Assembly: GCF_001673405.1 (NCBI RefSeq)
Contig: NZ_LZLV01000112.1
Location: 186,001 to 250,000 of the forward strand
Length of the DNA: 64,000 nt
Direction: 5' to 3'
From: Mycobacterium sp. 1245111.1
Lineage (GTDB): Bacteria; Actinomycetota; Actinomycetes; Mycobacteriales; Mycobacteriaceae
Positions 47,501 through 54,383 of this stretch are shown one piece after another. Under the pieces are notes generated by a model that searched no databases, was not told where the DNA came from, and was given only the letters and a program-made list of their open reading frames with translations. Within the stretch, counting starts at the first letter, position 1. Each line of letters starts with the position of its first letter. The position numbers were made by a program, and so were the translations under genes.

Positions 47501-49886
47501 CCGTCGGGCTACCGGCAAGCCGCTCGGTGGGCTGGCCGGCGTCTTCCAAAGCCTCCCAGGCCACTTCCAGCAGGAGGCGCTGCTGTGGGTCGATGCGCGC
47601 TGCCTCGCGAGGCGAGATGTTGAAGAACTTGGCGTCGAACTGGTCGACCTGGTCGAGGAATCCGCCCCTCGCTACGCCGTTCGGGTCGGCCGTCCAGCGC
47701 TCCGGCGGAATGTCGATGACGGCGTCTCGGCCTTCGGCGAGCATTTCCCAAAACGCCGCGGGCCCATCGGCTCCCGGGAACCGGCAACCGATGCCGATGA
47801 TCGCGATCGGCTCGTCGGCGGCGACGGTCCGAGGCTCGGCGACCCGCGCCGCCGGCTCGGCCGCGACGTCTTCGGTCAGGTGGGCGCAGAGCGCGTCGAT
47901 GGTCGGGTATTCGTAGGGCAGTGTCGGTGAAAGCTCTTGTCCCACATGCTCTGCCAGCGTGGCGGTGAGCCGGACGGCTCGAACCGAGTCGAGGCCGTAG
48001 TGGGCGAACGGCAGCGACGTGTCGATCTCGGTCGCGGGAATGTCGAGCATGTCGGCAAGTTGCGTGGCCAACCAGGCCGCCAGTTCCCCGGCGCCAGGTG
48101 TGCCGCGCTCGGCGTCTGCGGCGTGGCGAGGTGCGCCCGACGCCTTTTCCCGCCACTGCGCGATCGACGCGAGGTCACCGTCGAGGAAGCGTTGCCGAGA
48201 TCGGTTGCGGCGAATCTTCCCGCTCGACGTCGTGGGGATTGTCGATGGCTCGGTGAGAATGATTGCGTGCGGCCGAATTTCGTGATGTTCGGTCACTGCT
48301 GTGCGGATGGCGGCGAGCGCCTCGTCGGCGTCCATGTCACCGGCTCGGTAGCGGTCGACTTCCTGCACGATCACGAGTTGCTCGCCGGCATCGGAATCGG
48401 GCGTGATCGAAAACGCTGCTCCGCGACCGCGTAGCAAGGCGTCGTGGCTGTCCTGCACGGTGGCTTCGATGTCTTCGGGATAGTGATTGCGGCCGCGGAT
48501 GACGATGAGATCTTTCAGGCGACCCGAGACAAACAGCTCGCCGTCCAAGTGGAAGCCGAGATCGCCGGTGCGGAGGAACGGCCCGCGTCCGGTATCGGCG
48601 AGGAATGCGTTGAAGGTCTCCGCCGTTTCGGCCGGCTTGCCCCAATATCCTTGAGCGACACTGCCTCCGGTGAGCCAAATCTCCCCGACTTCGTCGTCCG
48701 CGCATCGTCGGCCGGTCGCCGGATCGACGATCACGGCTTCGTGGTTCGGCTGCGCCTGACCGCACGCGACGAAGGACGCCGCTTCTGGAGAGCCCGGGGC
48801 GACGGGAACGACTCGGTGATCGCGCAGCGCGTCGCTGTCCAGGTATCGCACGATCGGCGCGGTCCGGTCCTGTTCCGCTTTTCCGGAGACCAGCAGCGTG
48901 GACTCCGCCATCCCGTACACGGGTGCGAAGCCATGCGGCTGGAAGCCCGCCGGGGCGAATGCATCCACGAAACGTTGCAGGGTGGCCGCGCGGATCGGCT
49001 CCGCGCCGCACATGGCGGTCGTCATCGTGGACAGATCCAGGGCCGCGCGTTCTTCGGGCGTGCTGAGGTCGACACACAACTGGTAGGCGAAGTTGGGTGC
49101 GGCGGTGATCGTGCCGCCGTGCTTCGCGATCGCCTCCAGCCAACGCATCGGCCGCTCGATGAACGACTCGGGTGGCATGAAGTAGGACGTGGCCCCAACG
49201 TAGATCGACGTGAGGATGCCGCCGATCAGCCCCATGTCGTGATGCAGCGGCAACCAGAAGACGCCCTTGGCCCGGTCGTTGCCTCCGCCCCACGCGGTAC
49301 GAATGGCTTCGACGTTGCTGAGCAGGTTGCGATGGCTCACCACAACGCCTTTCGGCGAGCCCGTCGAACCCGAGGTGTACTGCAGCATCGCGGTGTCGTC
49401 GGGATCGATGTCCGGCGCGACCCACTCGTCGGCCGATGCGGCGATGTCGTCCACGGCGCACCACCGCATCGCCGGCCCGTCGGCCATCTCGTCGATCGCG
49501 CTCTGGAACTTCGCCTGGGTCTCGGCGGTGGTCACGGTGAACCGCGCCTGGGTGTCCTGCACGATCGACGCGACGCGGCCGATCACCCGGGCGCGGGCGG
49601 GCGGGTGTACCGGCACCGGGACCGCCCCGGCGTAGATGCACCCGAAGAACGCGACGATGAAATCCAGCCCCGACGGGCACAGAACCAGCGCCCGTTCGCC
49701 CGTGGCGCCCATTTGCTGCAAAACCAACGCGACTGACCGCGCCCTGGTGTCGAGTTCGCCAAATGTGAGTTGGCTATGTTGTTCGCCATCAGCGAAATAG
49801 CGGCAGTAGTCGAAAGCGGCTTTATCGCGGTAAGCCTCGGCCCTTTGCCGTACGAGATTCAGGAATGTCCGGTCCGTCAATCGCAT
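41502..49886 (-). CDS. FAAL-loaded type I polyketide synthase (FAAL-ACP-KS-AT-DH-ER-KR-ACP)
   Basis: A 2794-residue synthase. Fatty-acyl-AMP ligase about 1-585 (YTSGSTGSPKG at 170-180; HDMGLIGG); ACP with Ser634 (LDSVRA); ketosynthase about 690-1105, Cys851, His986, His1026; acyltransferase about 1205-1540, GHSMGEA with Ser1294 and VASH at 1394-1397; dehydratase about 1580-1830, His1595 in DHRVQDEVVVPG, Asp1750 and Gln; enoylreductase about 2060-2385 (SAAGGVGLA); ketoreductase about 2400-2580 (TGGLGGIG, LDD, Tyr2549); ACP with Ser2694 (GVDSLIAVE); and a helical docking tail. A fully reducing module that activates a fatty acid and extends it by one unit. Either ATG at 49886 (GGAAGGA is directly adjacent) or TTG at 49880 (six bases away) may start it. 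Confidence 0.95.
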   Translation of the reverse strand: MRLTDRTFLNLVRQRAEAYRDKAAFDYCRYFADGEQHSQLTFGELDTRARSVALVLQQMGATGERALVLCPSGLDFIVAFFGCIYAGAVPVPVHPPARARVIGRVASIVQDTQARFTVTTAETQAKFQSAIDEMADGPAMRWCAVDDIAASADEWVAPDIDPDDTAMLQYTSGSTGSPKGVVVSHRNLLSNVEAIRTAWGGGNDRAKGVFWLPLHHDMGLIGGILTSIYVGATSYFMPPESFIERPMRWLEAIAKHGGTITAAPNFAYQLCVDLSTPEERAALDLSTMTTAMCGAEPIRAATLQRFVDAFAPAGFQPHGFAPVYGMAESTLLVSGKAEQDRTAPIVRYLDSDALRDHRVVPVAPGSPEAASFVACGQAQPNHEAVIVDPATGRRCADDEVGEIWLTGGSVAQGYWGKPAETAETFNAFLADTGRGPFLRTGDLGFHLDGELFVSGRLKDLIVIRGRNHYPEDIEATVQDSHDALLRGRGAAFSITPDSDAGEQLVIVQEVDRYRAGDMDADEALAAIRTAVTEHHEIRPHAIILTEPSTIPTTSSGKIRRNRSRQRFLDGDLASIAQWREKASGAPRHAADAERGTPGAGELAAWLATQLADMLDIPATEIDTSLPFAHYGLDSVRAVRLTATLAEHVGQELSPTLPYEYPTIDALCAHLTEDVAAEPAARVAEPRTVAADEPIAIIGIGCRFPGADGPAAFWEMLAEGRDAVIDIPPERWTADPNGVARGGFLDQVDQFDAKFFNISPREAARIDPQQRLLLEVAWEALEDAGQPTERLAGSPTGVFVGVSTYDYGSLQFGRPDLIDAYSGTGGALSIAANRLSYALDLRGPSMAIDTACSSSLVAVHQACRSLRDGESTLAIAGGVNVILSPALGLNFSKATLMAADGRCKTFDAAADGYVRGEGAGVVVLKPLSQALTDGDRIYAVLRGSATNHDGRTNGLTAPSRHAQEAVLTEAYRRAGLSPSAVQYVEAHGTGTALGDTIEANALGAILADGRTPDSPCLIGSVKTNIGHLEAAAGMAGLIKTALALQHREIPPSLNFDQPNPHIPFERLALKVADVRTPWPLNNRRAVAGVSSFGFGGTNAHVVMTEAPEVRAPQSHGANGRVELLPLSARSPEALSGLATRYERALLAGMPPTDLSYTAGARRDHHDYRLAVLGRNAAELSESLAAYRRGESRPGWTTGRRRPGPGTVFVFSGQGSQWRGMGRQLHAEEEVFRDALTECDRAMRPHLGASVLDALLAGDTLDDIGLIQPALFAMQVALAALWRSWGVEPAAVIGHSMGEAAAAHVAGALTLDDAARVICARARLLRGAARGGAMISAELSRAEADELIGGRKGRVVVAASNSVRSTVLSGDSDVLSELMSEIQRRDRFCRWVDVDVASHSPRMDALRDDLAAALTGVRPSAPTTPMYSTVTGEPVDGAALDAAYWVENLCSPVRFSAAARRLFERDHEVFLEASPHPVLLSALREDAEDLGRACTLVPSMRRDQGGRDAVLASLGVLYASGQSVVWDRLHPRGARLVSAPTYPWQRERFWLDMAATGHSTVADRSPWRGPIRSSTQPTAVICEIDVGTELFPILSDHRVQDEVVVPGATLLELAVTGAARAFVTPRMPRDVAFHRSLILDGAQSRTVQLVLRGEPSGPVSFELHSMDPTPSLLAAGALDAGEPNVEVHNPDDIRNRCTERISGTAFYSRLAQHGLQYGPAFQKVTDVWRRDGEAIAQLSPGDAGDFDAAVLDGCFQTLAATLPASNGHSHDTYLPIGVADLRVRGSFSDGVWCHARLRDGTEGDVYLLDRTGKVLTAVHGLRLKKLADSAASAEPSVRGDLYELRWEAAQLSERNSAGMDNWLIFGDGGTTTDRTRKLLEQRSQTCFLVEAGSDFERLTSHHYRLDPAQPQQFRRLLDDLPAPLQGVVYLWGLMDSMESTRVLGPTGVLHLVQALTASQRSPRLWLVTQGAQPVEAATDVASPAQAPLWGMGRSIGHEHPELRCSRVDLPIHEQPEDLAALVEEFLADAADTDVAFRSARRYVARMTPLVVAAETVAPRPDSGFRMEYSRPGVLDDIDTRAVARRTPASDEVEIQVRATGLNFIDVMRALGVYPGQEAGPTQIGVECSGVVTAVGHDVDDVRIGDAVIALTADGVGSFLTTPADLVAPKPVELSFEQAATIPIAYLTAYYALHEQARLRRGERVLIHSAAGGVGLAAVEVARWLNATVLGTAGTPEKRDYLHGLGMEHVFDSRSLGFADRVLAATGGEGVDVVLNSLSGEAIPHSLDALSRYGRFLEIGKTDIYGQGRLQMWQLRNNASYIVIDLAQLIVDRPAYVGALLRDVVAHLEQGAFRPLPVRSFPAAKTSTALRTLAQGKQIGKLVVSVDRRQAAHHEKLPAQFEPNATYLVTGGLGGIGLATASWMVERGARHLVLLGRRPASEAGQRAIDELRANGSEVVYARGDVTQADQLASVLDSIRTTMPPLRGVVHAAGILDDGILARLDDRRLREVMAPKIDGAWNLHTLTRDAALDFFVLFSSAAALLGSPGQAHYAAGNAFLDALAWYRHAHGQPALSINWGPWAEVGLVNKPEQQRNLQRHGMIPIPVADGVQTLARLFRSSVTQVAVLRMNPSLAAGPADAPAPERHDDLRDALLHADENTRRRQLTSYLTEQAAGKLGLAPSQLDVESPLQQLGVDSLIAVELRAQIERDLGIVVPVVRLLDGPSVTGLAGFLVDQLSSTTGQPAPAETGNAPAVNGPNGADPQWMDVLGRLPDISDDDVDALLRDVLAAREGDDDG

Positions 49887-50169
49887 TCCTTCCGGCGTTC
49901 ACTCTGGACGCCGAGCCGGGACCTCGACCGAGAGGTGACGATGATATCGCCGTGCGAGCGGTTGCAACGCCGCCTTGGATGACGCATTTCCCCGTCGCGA
50001 CGACATCGCAATTCGCCTGGCATTTGCTCTCCAGTCCTTTTCGGGAATCCTATTTCTTGGCAACGGTGCCGGTCATGAAATCTCTACATCGCGCGTGCCG
50101 GCACCGCTATCCGAATCCGCCGGGTCTTGTCATGTAACGGTCTCGTTCGCCAAAGCCTTCCGAGCCGGC

Positions 50170-51540
50170 TCAGGTCGCGATGTCCTCCCGGGCCGATCGA
50201 CGAGTTCCGTCGTAGCTCGACAGCAGAACCGGAGCGCCGTCCGTCGGCACGGGCAGCGGGTGTTTGCGGCTGGGTCGACCTCCAGGGGCGCCGTCGACCG
50301 CGCTGAGCCGACGATGCTGCAGGAAGGTCCGCAGCAGCACGCGCGCCTCGAAAAGCACGAACTCGGCGCCGACGCAGCGGTATACACCGCCGCCGAACGG
50401 CAGCCACGTGTTGGTGCCGGGCCGCGAATCCACAAAGCGCTCGGGCCGGAACGCCAGCGGATCGGGATGCAGGTCCTCGCGCTCGTGCATCGCCATGATC
50501 GCGAGGATGACGTAGGCGCCGCGCGGGATGTGCAGACCGTTGAGGTCGAAGTCCCGCATTGCCCGGCGGCCCGTGATGGGCAGCGCCGGACGAACGCGCA
50601 TCGACTCGGCGATCACCGCGTCGAGGTAGGCATCCTCACCGCGGTCGATACTCTCCTCGAGTGTGGCGAGCGTCTCGGGCTGGTGAACCAGCAGCTCGGC
50701 CACCCAACCCAAGGTGACCGCGGTGGCGGCGTAGCCGGCCAGCATCAGCCCGCGCATCGAGCGCGCCAGAAACGCGTCGTCGCGCGGATGCTCGTCCTGC
50801 TGATTGATCTCCAGGAACAACGTCAGGCAATCGTCGGGCCGGGCCCCCGTCTGCCGCCGCTCGGCGATTTCTTCGAGGACGATCGCGTCGACCGCGGCGG
50901 CCGTGCGTGCGACCGACGGGACCGCCACCCAGTTGCCGCGCAGCGCCATCGTGACCATGCCGACACCGAGGAAGCTCGGGCTTTCGGTGGACGCGCAGTG
51001 CGCCAGCATCGCCTTCTCCAGGCGCTGCATCCGCTCGGGTTTCGAGACGCCGAAGATCACCGTCATCATTACGTCGAGTGACAGCTGGCCGCCGATATCG
51101 CAGAACTCGACACGCTCGCCGAGCGGCCATTCCGGCAGCCTGCGCAACACGATGTCGGTCATGGCCTGCTCGTAGGACTTCAGGGCTTTGCCGTGCAGGG
51201 GCGGCGCGACCTTGCGCTTCTCTTCCAGGTGGGCTTCGCCCTCGAGGAAGATGAACGCGTCGCTTCCGAACAGCTTCTCGTGGGGCGAGAACCGCTTCAT
51301 CAGCTCTCCGAACGACAGTGCGCCGTCCCGGTCGGCGAACACGGCCTTGGCGTCCTCGGGGGACGACGTGACGACCATTTTGGGGCCGAACGGGATGTCG
51401 ATCAGGAACCGCTCGCCGATGCCACGCAGCGGCGACTGCTGGCCCAATGGCCGAAAGAACCGTCCGCGATCGCGCGCCAATCCGCGCACACCGACGCGGG
51501 GCAACGTGTCGATGCTGCGGTGAGCGGTGCCGGCAGTCAT
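50170..51540 (-). CDS. Cytochrome P450 with an atypical I-helix (biosynthetic cluster)
   Basis: A 456-residue P450, longer than the soluble catabolic ones in this window and of a different lineage. K-helix AESMR (ExxR) and haem loop FGGGVYRCVG (Cys about 389) are intact. The I-helix reads LAGYAATAVTL: where other P450s have an acid then Thr (AGxETT), this one has Ala-Ala-Thr. ATG at 51540 has an ideal GGAGGTGA before it. It is upstream of and on the same strand as the PKS, 283 bases away, so it probably tailors the lipopeptide. The loss of the acid/alcohol pair may mean unusual oxygen chemistry. Confidence 0.9.
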   Translation of the reverse strand: MTAGTAHRSIDTLPRVGVRGLARDRGRFFRPLGQQSPLRGIGERFLIDIPFGPKMVVTSSPEDAKAVFADRDGALSFGELMKRFSPHEKLFGSDAFIFLEGEAHLEEKRKVAPPLHGKALKSYEQAMTDIVLRRLPEWPLGERVEFCDIGGQLSLDVMMTVIFGVSKPERMQRLEKAMLAHCASTESPSFLGVGMVTMALRGNWVAVPSVARTAAAVDAIVLEEIAERRQTGARPDDCLTLFLEINQQDEHPRDDAFLARSMRGLMLAGYAATAVTLGWVAELLVHQPETLATLEESIDRGEDAYLDAVIAESMRVRPALPITGRRAMRDFDLNGLHIPRGAYVILAIMAMHEREDLHPDPLAFRPERFVDSRPGTNTWLPFGGGVYRCVGAEFVLFEARVLLRTFLQHRRLSAVDGAPGGRPSRKHPLPVPTDGAPVLLSSYDGTRRSAREDIAT

Positions 51541-51629
51541 CTTCACCTCCAACTAGAGATAGCGACCGACCGGAGCCAGCCCAGCGGTGTCGGCGGTTCT
51601 GGCCTCCACATTTCGCATAGCCATCGTAC

Positions 51630-51797
51630 TGATCCGGCTAGGTAGTCCGGACTCCTCGACGGTCGCAGCAGCCGAAGGGGCGAGTCGGTGAGCGCCAGCG
51701 TTCGCAGCAATACCTCGGCCAGAACAATGTCATTGGCTGCCGCGACCGCCACCCTTTCCAGACGCCAGTCGAGCAGCCGTTGCGGGACTACCGCCCA
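51630..51797 (-). pseudogene. Remnant of a FAD-dependent oxidoreductase C-terminus
   Basis: On the minus strand the reading from 51797 (no start codon; a stop directly precedes it) contains RVAVAAANDIVLAEVLLRTL followed by ALTDSPLRLLRP, which aligns well with the C-terminal helix of FAD-dependent monooxygenase-like proteins (…VA-x-DP-VL-x-V-x-L-x-P-x-LL-P). The frame continues to 51543. The 485-base gap has no other supported gene, only a hairpin at 51907. Assigned from general resemblance only. Confidence 0.35.
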
Positions 51798-51906
51798 TCA
51801 TCGACAGGCCTGATGGCAAAGTCGTTGATGCGGTTGGACATCCACATCGGGGTGATCTTTTCGGCGGCCCTACCCATCGCAGCCTTTCCCGACACGCTCT
51901 CCTATA

Positions 51907-51943
51907 CCAAGCAGTCCCAGCCTTGCATGCTGGGACTGCTTGG
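51907..51943. terminator. Perfect 15-bp hairpin, probable terminator of the MPT63-like gene
   Basis: CCAAGCAGTCCCAGC (51907-51921) and GCTGGGACTGCTTGG (51929-51943) pair without mismatch around CTTGCAT. It is 84 bases beyond the minus-strand stop at 52027. No T-run follows on either strand, so a factor-independent mycobacterial terminator or a repeat-type element are both possible. Confidence 0.55.
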
Positions 51944-52026
51944 GCAGGTTAGTAAGCGAGCGGCAGGTGATGTCTTGGCCTAGCCAATAAAGTTCGTTGC
52001 ACGGCCAGCGAGTCCGCTCCAGGCGG

Positions 52027-52482
52027 CTAGCTCTTCCAGACCACCTTGTCAGTGCCGCCGGCGTCGCGGTAAACGACGCTGTCGGGGTTCGTACCATTAC
52101 GAACGTCGAAGTAGAGCCGCCCCGTGACCTGCTGGCCTAATGGGAGTGGCCCCTCCGGAAGGCCGTCGGTCTGGTTTCCTTTCATCACCGCGAAGGTCGA
52201 GCTGTTGGCAGCCCGCGCGTTGAAGTCGGCGATGTTCGGAGTCGCGTTGCCGCTCACCCCTTTGGCCGTGACGTCGGAGTACCAGATGCCGTCGTTGTGG
52301 CCGCTGGGCTGGAGGTTGCTCACGGTGTAGTCGATGGTGCCGCCATTGCTGGAAAGCTCGGCCATTTGACCGAACTGCAGCGCTTGCGGGTCGGCGAAAG
52401 CCGGTGTTGCCATCAGAACTCCGGCCGTGGCGACGCCGGCAGCAGTTGCGATCGTCTTTGATGCGATGCGCGAGAACGTCAT
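52027..52482 (-). CDS. Secreted MPT63-like (DUF1942) protein
   Basis: A 151-residue exported protein. Residues 1-30 are a signal peptide (FSRIASKTIATAAGVATAG… with ATPAFA before the mature DPQAL). The mature part has the DUF1942 features: FGQMAELSSNGGTIDYTVSN, LQPSGH, and a C-terminal GRLYFDVRNGTNPDSVVYRD with a beta-sandwich pattern, as in the M. tuberculosis antigen MPT63. Function unknown; secreted. The ATG at 52482 has GGAGGGAG seven bases upstream. Confidence 0.9.
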   Translation of the reverse strand: MTFSRIASKTIATAAGVATAGVLMATPAFADPQALQFGQMAELSSNGGTIDYTVSNLQPSGHNDGIWYSDVTAKGVSGNATPNIADFNARAANSSTFAVMKGNQTDGLPEGPLPLGQQVTGRLYFDVRNGTNPDSVVYRDAGGTDKVVWKS

Positions 52483-52586
52483 CTCAATCTCCCTCCGCAA
52501 TATCTTTGTTGTCCAGGGGGCAACAGCAATATCGACGGCGTATATCCAAGCTCGGCAATTCCGAAACCTGCGCGGGGTTTACCGCC

Positions 52587-53360
52587 TCAGGGGTGGAGGT
52601 TCCATTGGCCGCAGTCTTGAGCCAGAACGTCGTTGACATCGACTTCCTGCCCGCCGACCACCGGCCCGGGGGTAGACGCAGTGCTCACGATGCGCTGATA
52701 AAGAACGGCCGCGGGGTCGACCTGGCCATGCGACCAGGACCGGGTCTGCCACGCCCAGCGGTGGCCGGGAGTACGCGAATTGCCAATCACGCCGTCAGCG
52801 GCGGCCCACTGGCACACATTGATGCCGCCGTAGACGCCGGTGCGCTGCACGCCGAGTACCGAGTTGATTCCGCGAAACCATTGCAGCGCAACGTTATTCC
52901 AGGTGTCGCGGCTGATGTCGTCGTCGACGGTGAAGAAAATCGGTGCACTTCGACCGCCACCCGCGGCGTTATGCAGCTGCGAAGCGGTGTGGGCGTCGGA
53001 GACGCCACCGGCGAACCCTCGGCTGAAGTCTGATGGTGCGGTGCCGCCCGGCTTCCCGTACTGGTAGTTGCTGACGATCACCAGCCCCGCGGCGGTCAGC
53101 GCCTCGGCGTAGGGCCGGGTGATCGGCTTGGCGCCAAAGGAAGAGCCGGGGCGGGAGAGTGAGACGTAGTTGATTACCCCGGAATGCCCGGCCGCCCGGA
53201 TGTCTTGGGCCGGAATCTGGTGCATGGCAAAGTCGATCAGCGTTGGAGCGGCCGCCGCCCTCGCAGTCGGACTGCCGCCGCGTGCGGCCGCTGCACCCAT
53301 TCCGGCCAGCGCCGTCACCGCGGTGGCGTAGCGGAGTGCGTCACGGCGGGAAACCGGCAT
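52587..53360 (-). CDS. Tat-exported DUF1906 (glycoside-hydrolase-like) protein
   Basis: A 257-residue protein. A Tat signal SRRDALRYA is followed by a hydrophobic Ala-rich region. The mature protein starts APTLIDFAMHQIPAQDIRAAG, with YVSLSRPGSS, the conserved VSNYQYG, FFTVDDD (acidic residues of the TIM-barrel active site), GVYGG and WAWQTRSWSHG. I recognise this as DUF1906, the family of M. tuberculosis Rv2525c, linked to cell-wall metabolism. ATG at 53360. It is transcribed leftward 105 bases before the MPT63-like gene. The exact substrate is unknown. Confidence 0.88.
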   Translation of the reverse strand: MPVSRRDALRYATAVTALAGMGAAAARGGSPTARAAAAPTLIDFAMHQIPAQDIRAAGHSGVINYVSLSRPGSSFGAKPITRPYAEALTAAGLVIVSNYQYGKPGGTAPSDFSRGFAGGVSDAHTASQLHNAAGGGRSAPIFFTVDDDISRDTWNNVALQWFRGINSVLGVQRTGVYGGINVCQWAAADGVIGNSRTPGHRWAWQTRSWSHGQVDPAAVLYQRIVSTASTPGPVVGGQEVDVNDVLAQDCGQWNLHP

Positions 53361-53642
53361 CCGGCGATGTTAACAATGTGGCTGCTGTTAACGGTGTTGC
53401 CGCGCTGGTGTGCGCCGCCATCGGGCCGCGGGTTGGCGCCGACCGTGCAGCTCGTGAATGGGTTTTCCGCCTTCCCGCGTACATAACCTGCACAGTCGGC
53501 CATTTCAAGCGATCCCCGCGAAACTGCGAAATGCAGATATCCGCCAACGATGTCGAGTATTGGACTACTCAGGAGATTTTCCCGAACTCGACGGACCATA
53601 TCGATAGCCCTCGAGGGATCAGGTTCAACGACGGGAGCGGAT

Positions 53643-54368
53643 ATGTTGATTGCGATTCTCAACCAGTCGACTTTGGTGTCGGACGAGGATGCCGCCACCA
53701 TGACCCAGGCGATCGCCGCCCAGGTCCGATTAGATGTCGCGCCGTTGTGGGACCGAGCTCCAGCAGCGGTGATCTTCTACACCGATTCAAAGGATGTGCC
53801 CGCTACCGCGCACGGCATTGCATTGGTCGACACCATCAAAGATCAGCCCAAAGGCGTGCTCGGCTATCACACCGAAGATCAGGGCGGAAAGCTCTGGGGC
53901 GTGGTCGCCGCGCAGCCGGAACTCGAAAACGGCGGAAAGGCGACGACGGGGGATTGGAGTGTTTCCAGCGTGCTGTCGCACGAAGTGCTCGAAATGTATA
54001 TCGACCCCAACTGCAATCTGTGGGCCAACGACGGACACGGCAAGGCGTACAGCTTCGAGGTGTGCGACCCAGTCGAGGCGCCGAGCTATGCGGTCAACGG
54101 CGTCTCGGTGTCGAACTTTGTGACGCCGGCGTGGTTCGACCCGCTGTCGGATCACGCCACCGCGCAGTACGACAAACTCGGACAGTTGCACGCGCCGTTC
54201 AGCATTCTCAAGGGCGGCTACGTCGTCTACGAGTCCGCCGGCGCAGAGCATCAGAAGTTCGGTGAAAACTTTCCGGACTGGCGCAAACAGATGAAGTCCG
54301 GCAAGCTCGCCCGCACTCGGCGACGCCTCAAGCAGACCGAAGCGCTGTTCGCGCAAGCAAGCGCATGA
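53643..54368 (+). CDS. Putative metalloprotein with HEVLE motif, partner of the patatin gene
   Basis: A 241-residue protein without a signal peptide. The segment VLSHEVLEMYIDPNCNLW followed by YSFEVCDPVEAPSY looks like a metal-dependent hydrolase signature (HExxE with a downstream Glu/Asp), but I cannot name the family. The C-terminus is basic (LARTRRRLKQTEALFAQ). ATG at 53643 is chosen over an in-frame start at 53550 because GGGAGCGG precedes it and the coding character starts there. The 282 bases upstream hold no supported gene. It lies 15 bases before the patatin gene, so the two are co-transcribed. Confidence 0.75.
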   Translation: MLIAILNQSTLVSDEDAATMTQAIAAQVRLDVAPLWDRAPAAVIFYTDSKDVPATAHGIALVDTIKDQPKGVLGYHTEDQGGKLWGVVAAQPELENGGKATTGDWSVSSVLSHEVLEMYIDPNCNLWANDGHGKAYSFEVCDPVEAPSYAVNGVSVSNFVTPAWFDPLSDHATAQYDKLGQLHAPFSILKGGYVVYESAGAEHQKFGENFPDWRKQMKSGKLARTRRRLKQTEALFAQASA

Positions 54369-54383
54369 GGAAGGCGATGCCTG

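Noticed and set aside
36224..49886. Long open readings on the opposite strand of the PKS and NRPS genes (for example 38735-39862, 43272-44765, 48444-49736)
   Set aside because: They are antisense shadows of GC-rich coding sequence with no family match and no ribosome-binding sites.
41502..49886. Mycobactin or glycopeptidolipid synthase
   Set aside because: The single FAAL-PKS plus a one-module NRPS and KAS III pair does not match the module counts known for those pathways.
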